Part shown: positions 59,640 through 64,000 of the stretch, piece after piece
How the letters are laid out: each line of letters begins with the position of its first letter
Position numbering within the stretch: position 1 is the stretch's first letter
Source of the DNA: Strigamia acuminata
Lineage: Eukaryota > Arthropoda > Chilopoda > Geophilomorpha > Linotaeniidae
Assembly (NCBI GenBank): GCA_949358305.1
Contig: OX442315.1
Span: forward strand, 27,802,427 to 27,866,426
Direction: 5' to 3'
Length of the DNA: 64,000 nt
Translations under genes and position numbers: made by a program
Notes under the pieces: generated by a model
What the model saw: only the letters and a program-made list of their open reading frames with translations
The model's database searches: none
Told to the model about the DNA's origin: nothing

Positions 59640-61541
59640 TTTTTTCCCCGATTTTTCCCCCCGATTGTTTCCCCCGATTTCTTTCCCCCGATTTTTTCCC
59701 CCGACCTTTTTCCCCGATCTTTTCCCCGATTTTTTCCTCCGATTTTATCCTCCGATTTTTTTCCCGATTTTTTCCCCCGATTTTTTTCCTCGATTTTTTC
59801 TCCCGATTTTTTCCCCCGATTTTTTCTCCAATTTTTTACCCCGATTTTATCCTCCGATTTTTTTCCCGATTTTTTCCCCCGATTTTTTTCCTCGATTTTT
59901 TCTCCCGATTTTTTCCCCCGATTTTTTCTCCAATTTTTTACCCCGATTTTTTCCTCCGATTTTTTCTCCCGATTTTTCCCCCCGATTTTTCTCCCCGATT
60001 TTTTCCCCCGATTTTTTCCTCCGATTTTTCTTCCCGATTTTTTCCCACGTTTTTTTTCTCCCGATTTTTGTCCCCGATTTTTTTCTCCGATTTTTTCTCC
60101 CGATTTTTTCCCCCGATTTTTCCCCCAATTTTTTATCTCGATTTTTCCCCCGATTTTTTTTCCCGATTTTTTTCCCCGATTTTTTCCTCCGATTTTTTCT
60201 CCCGATTTTTTTCCCCGATTTTTGTCCCCGATTTTTTTCCCCGATTTTTTCTCCCGATTTTTTCTCCCGATTTTTTCCCCCGATTTTTTTCCCCAATTTT
60301 TTATCTCGATTTTTCCCCCGATTTTTTTCCTCGATTTTTTCTCCCGATTTTTTTCCCCGATTTTTTCTCCAATTTTTTACCCCGATTTTTTCCTCCGATT
60401 TTTTCTCCCGATTTTTCCCCCCGATTTTTCCCCCCGATTTTTTCCTCCGATTTTTCTTCCCGATTTTTTCCCACGTTTTTTTCTCCCGATTTTTGTCCCC
60501 GATTTTTTTTCCCGATTTTTTCCCCCGATTTTTTTCCCCGATTTTTTTCTCCGATTTTTTCTCTTGATTTTTTCTCCGATTTTTTCTCCCGATTTTTTCC
60601 TCCGATTTTTCCCCCAATTTTTTATCTCGATTTTTCCCCCGACTTTTCCCCCAATTTTTTATCTCGATTTTTCCCCCGATTTTTTTCCCCGATTTTTTCC
60701 CCGATTTTTTCCCCGATTTTTTCCCACGATTCTTTCTCCCGATTTTTTTCCTCGATTTTTTTCCCGATTTTTTCCCCCGATTTTTTCCCCCGATTTTTTC
60801 TCTCAATTCTTTTCCCCGATTTTTTTCTCCGATTTTTTTTTTCGATTTTTTTCTCCGATTTTTTCCCCAATTTTTTATCTCGATTTTTTTCCCGATTTAT
60901 TTCCCCGATTTTTTTCCCCGATTTTTTCCCCGATTTTTTCCCCGATTTTTTCCCACGATTCTTTCTCCCGATTTTTTTCCTCGATTTTTTCTCCCGATTT
61001 TTTCCCCCGATTTTTTCCCCAATTTTTTACCCCGATTTTTTCCTCCGATTTTTTCTCCCGATTTGTCCCCCCGATTTTTTCCCCCGATTTTTTTCCCACG
61101 TTTTTTTCTCCCGATTTTTTTCCCCGATTTTTTTCCCCGATTTTTTTCCCTGATTATTTTCTCCGATTTTTTTTCCGATTTTTTTCTCCGATTTTTTCTT
61201 CCGATTTTTTTCCTCGATTTTTTCCCCAATTTTTTATCTCGATTTTTTCCCCGATTTTTTTCTCCGATTTTTTTCCCCGATTTTTTCCCCAATTTTTTAT
61301 CTCGATTTTTCCCCCGATTTTTTTTCCCGATTTTTTTCCCCGATTCTTCCCCCGATTTTTTCTCCCGACTTTTTCCCCCGATTTTTCTCCCAATTTTTTC
61401 CCACGATTTTTTTCCCGATTTTTTCTCCCGATTTTTTCCCCCGATTTTTTCTCTCAATTCTTTTTCCCGATTTTTTTTTTGTTTTGTTTTCCCGATTTTT
61501 TCTCCCGATTTTTTCCCCCGATTTTTCTCCCCGATTTTTTC
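59640..61541. repeat. C/T-rich satellite array 2
   Basis: About 1.9 kb of the same CCCCCGATTTTTT-type units as array 1. The first roughly 180 bases track array 1 closely and then the unit order diverges. The TTTTCCCACGTTTTTTTCTC and CAATTTTTTATCTCGATTTT blocks recur repeatedly. The right end runs into a different tandem repeat. Long open frames here, up to 648 codons, follow from composition and are not treated as genes. Confidence 0.9.
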
Positions 61542-61549
61542 CAGTTTTT

Positions 61550-61745
61550 AATTTTCTGACGAAAAGCCAAAGGAAAAGGAAAACGAGAAACAGGCCCGTT
61601 TTTCCATTTTCTATTTTCTGAGGAAAATCCATAGGAAATGGAAAACGGGAAAAAGGTTTGTTTTTCTGGTTTTCCTTTTTCTTTCGAAAATCAGTAGGAA
61701 AAGAAAAACGGGAAAATGGCCCGTTTTTTTCATTTTCCATGTTTC
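61550..61745. repeat. Tandem repeat of about 62-65 bp, three units
   Basis: Units start near 61,555, 61,616 and 61,681. They share GGAAAA...GGAAAACGGGAAA and CCCGTTTTTCCATTTT-like phrases, so each unit is itself partly inverted. The repeat abuts the satellite array. Confidence 0.75.
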
Positions 61746-61844
61746 GTTTTCCTAAAAAAAAAAATTTTGAAAAATGAGGAAAAGCTTTTTTTTTCTTTTT
61801 TCTCATCAAAAACCAACAATAAGAAAAGAAATGATCGTTTCGTG

Positions 61845-61930
61845 CACGCATTAATACGAAACTTGGGATCCCATAAGGCCCACAGGACTTCTCGGGGCGC
61901 AATTGCTTCGAAGCAGCAACAACGTCTGCA
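61845..61930 (-). mobile_element. Non-LTR retrotransposon reverse transcriptase remnant
   Basis: The - strand frame reads AASKQLRPEKSCGPYGIPSF. This resembles the start of the LINE reverse transcriptase domain, where the pattern is roughly I-x-x-LKPxKSxGPDGIPxxxL. Asp is replaced by Tyr in the GPDG motif. Only this short block remains; the frame then runs into low-complexity repeats. It is a dead fragment. Confidence 0.6.
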
Positions 61931-62561
61931 GCCAAAAAGCACGGGATATCAAGGCTAACAGAAGGAAAAGGCTCCGGACAATTAAAGAAAGAAAAATTCA
62001 ACCTCTGGTCGTCGTCGCCAAGGAGGCTCGAGTCATCGCGTCGCGTCGGGGTGAGCAGCGCCTGGTCGTTTCGCTATTCTGGGGGCGTTGGCTAATGTGG
62101 CAGGAGAATTTTCTTCATTCTCTTTCGTGCTTAAACCTTTCAGAATTGTGATTTTAATTTCCGATATTTTCCAAGAGGCATTAGTTTATAGTTCACTTCG
62201 AATTTATTTTTTATTTATTTTTTATTATTTTTTATTTAAATAATTTTTTTATTTAATTTTATTTAAGGGCATTCACGTGGTTAAAATTGCTTGACAGTGT
62301 CCCGGCTTTTAGTGTTGCCCGGGTTTATCGATATTAACTTTTCGGTGCTATTTTTTAATCTTATTCTTTTCTTATATTATTCGTTCTTGTGTTTTTGGTG
62401 CAGTGAGACTATTTCTAGTTTCGCTGTTTGTTAGATTGTTTTGCGCTTCTTATTTTTCTCGGCGCACTCGTCGCTCGGGACACTCGCAGCATCCATCCTG
62501 CACATTAAGCATGTTTTTTTTTTGTTTTTTTTTTAAACACATTGGGTCAGCCCTTATTCAG
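61931..62561. other. Non-coding DNA upstream of the Tudor-domain gene
   Basis: No supported gene. A CpG-rich stretch (62,005-62,095) is followed by AT-rich DNA with TTTA repeats and a T-tract before the first recognised Tudor exon. Upstream exons of that gene could be hidden here, but I found none with a convincing frame. Confidence 0.4.
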
Positions 62562-63292
62562 AACGACCAATGACGTGGAAAACGGGACAAATTACATAAT
62601 TGTTAGGTCAATTGGTCAATATAACCACTTTTGGTGTGAACTAAGAGGCGAAGATAAAATAAGTGAACTTGGTGATCAGCTCAATCACTATTATCAAAAT
62701 ATGCCGGTAATTTTTTTCTTTTTTAAATTTCTTTTTTATTTTTTTAAAGTTTATTTTTCAATTTTTTCAGCCGAATGAGTGCAAATTGGTAAATTCCGTC
62801 GATGGCCAGGCGTGTATGATTGTCTCAAACGGCAACTGGAGACGAGGTAGTGTTATAAGCAGGCCAGAAGCAGGCGTTATAAAAGTCTTAAGTGCAGATT
62901 TTGGAGTGGAAGAACTAATTCGTATTACGAACGTGAGTTAAATTTTGCTAATTGTGTAAATCAATTATCCCAATTTTTAAAAATTTCAGGTTAAAACTAT
63001 AACCCCTGAATTTTTAGCTATTCCGCTGGTACTATTGTCATGTAGTATGTACGGAGTCGAATGTGGAGGAATCAACGCAGAAGAGTTTAAAAACTCTACC
63101 TTTAATAAGGAATTGGTTATTGAAATCGTTGGTAAAAACACTTTTTTCGATGTTATATTGCATGACGTGACTGGAGAGGAGGATATAAACATTAACAATG
63201 CGCTAATGAGTCTGGAAAAGGAAAGAATTTCTTCCCAGCGACCTCGTAGAGATCCTAAGCCCATTGACCGATTAATCGTTGGTGGACGTTAG
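62562..63292 (+). CDS. Single extended Tudor-domain protein, 5' end not found
   Basis: Exons are 62562-62706, 62771-62932 and 62990-63292, with GT-AG introns of 64 and 57 bases and consistent phase. The first exon needs two bases from an upstream exon, because there is no in-frame ATG before the domain. The translation shows an extended Tudor fold: VRSIGQYNHFWCELRG, a QLNHYYQNM helix, QACMIVSNGNWRRGSVI, VLSADFGVEELIRI (the VxxxDYGxxxxV-type strand), then LLSCSMYGVECGG and VIEIVGKNTFFDVILHDV. It ends with an Arg-rich tail before the TAG. Such domains bind dimethyl-arginine on Piwi/Vasa-type germline proteins. The aromatic cage looks incomplete: where Tyr is usual in the DYG strand the sequence has Phe. 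It may be a truncated gene or one whose 5' exons lie beyond the repeats. Confidence 0.7.
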
Positions 63293-63336
63293 TTTTCTGA
63301 TATCGTAATTTTTTTGGCAAGGAACAAATGTATGTA

Positions 63337-63360
63337 AAAAAAAAAAAAAAAAAAAAAAAC
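63337..63360. repeat. A-tract downstream of the Tudor gene
   Basis: A run of about 24 A residues lies roughly 45 bases after the Tudor stop codon. It resembles a retroposed poly-A tail, but the upstream gene has introns, so it is more likely an independent homopolymer or the tail of another insertion. Confidence 0.7.
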
Positions 63361-63428
63361 TTATTTAAAATTCAAACTAATATCTTGATATATTGTTGTG
63401 AGCTTGTAAGCTTGCTGAAAACAGTTAA

Positions 63429-63977
63429 TAGTGAGTTTGCGGTTGCCAATTGTTCCTTATAATTATGAGTTACAAGCTCATAATTATAATTATAATTCCT
63501 TCTTGAAATAGGCACTTGCGGTACAATAAACATTTTATAAATTATACTTATAAATACCATGTGAACAGTACAAATCTCTTGCATGTAATGGTAGAACAAA
63601 TCCATATGCAAAAGAAAATGAAAATCTGTAGTTTTACTAATTTGACAGTTTTCAGACATGAAATTGTCTTCCAGTTCATTTATTTGCTTACCTGGAATGA
63701 TTTTAGTTGTTTCTATCCTTCGATGGCAGAAAGAAATTGTGATTGAGGCTGATTGTTGAAACAGGTCAGGCAGCCATTTTGAATTTCTATTAGCACCATC
63801 AGCGCCATTTGCAATAGTGGGAGGAGCTTAAAATAGTGTTAAGCGATCTGATTGGCTCCCTTATTTTACAAAATAGTGTAAAAATTGAGGAGTTACGTTA
63901 TGTTATAAGTCCAATTTTATAATTATGAGCTTGTAACTCATAATTATAAGGAACAATTGGCAACCGCAAACTCACTA
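63429..63977. mobile_element. MITE with about 66-bp inverted ends, flanked by TTAA, 549 bp
   Basis: The left end TAGTGAGTTTGCGGTTGCC and about 45 further bases are repeated in reverse complement at the right end, apparently without mismatch. TTAA lies immediately outside both ends (63425-63428 and 63978-63981), consistent with a piggyBac-type target duplication. Because TTAA is palindromic, it could instead be part of the inverted repeat. Inside the arms is a second palindrome, around ATAATTATGAG, which would form its own stem. The interior has no transposase frame. Confidence 0.75.
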
Positions 63978-64000
63978 TTAAGTTGTTACTTTCTTTTGTT

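Noticed and set aside
59613-61559. 648-codon + strand ORF rich in FFPRFFPPIF
   Set aside because: It is a by-product of the C/T-rich satellite. Similar long frames occur in other + frames and on the - strand over the same bases, and there is no gene structure around it.
1-64000. CRISPR arrays, bacterial operons, tRNA or intact rRNA genes
   Set aside because: The genes are split by spliceosomal introns, and no spacer-type repeats were seen. No cloverleaf or full-length rRNA was recognised by eye; a covariance-model scan would be needed to exclude a tRNA firmly.

Overview
This window is nuclear DNA from an animal. It is AT-rich, its genes are split by GT-AG introns, and it holds orthologues of metazoan chromatin proteins. 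Most introns are only 50-100 bp, apart from one very large 5' intron region. That pattern, and a 5S rRNA-like fragment with an arthropod-style ending, fit an arthropod or another compact-intron invertebrate; the species cannot be fixed from the sequence.

Region 1 (1-38,071, + strand) is one locus, a homologue of GSE1 (genetic suppressor element 1, a CoREST/HDAC co-repressor subunit). Its common coding exons lie between 32,615 and 38,071. The 30 kb upstream is mostly non-coding intron but holds four candidate 5' exons (1981-2095, 8063-8147, 20095-20110, 31247-31403). All four end in phase 1 and would join the first common exon in frame, so the locus probably uses several promoters.

Region 2 (38,072-45,516) has no convincing intact gene. 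It holds GSE1 3' sequence, a decayed copy of the neighbouring Mpv17-like gene, an inverted-repeat element and dispersed repeat pairs.

Region 3 (45,517-55,728) is gene-dense. An Mpv17/PMP22-family gene and a 20-exon JARID2 gene lie on the - strand. The GPI-transamidase subunit gene PIGT lies on the + strand, divergent from JARID2 across about 500 bp. JARID2 keeps the PRC2-activating lysine motif, the ubiquitin-interaction motif, JmjN, ARID, a degenerate JmjC and the C-terminal zinc finger.

Region 4 (55,729-64,000) is repeat-rich. It has a terminal-inverted-repeat element and then a tandem duplication of a unit made of a gene fragment, a 5S-like fragment and a C/T-rich satellite array that is free of stop codons on both strands. 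A 632 bp TTAA-flanked, piggyBac-like MITE sits in the intron of the second gene fragment, while the first copy keeps the empty site. After that come a reverse transcriptase remnant, a Tudor-domain gene without a clear 5' end, and a second TTAA-flanked element.

GSE1 (CoREST complex) and JARID2 (PRC2) are both co-repressor components, but nothing in the sequence shows co-regulation. PIGT and the Mpv17-like protein have unrelated housekeeping roles.
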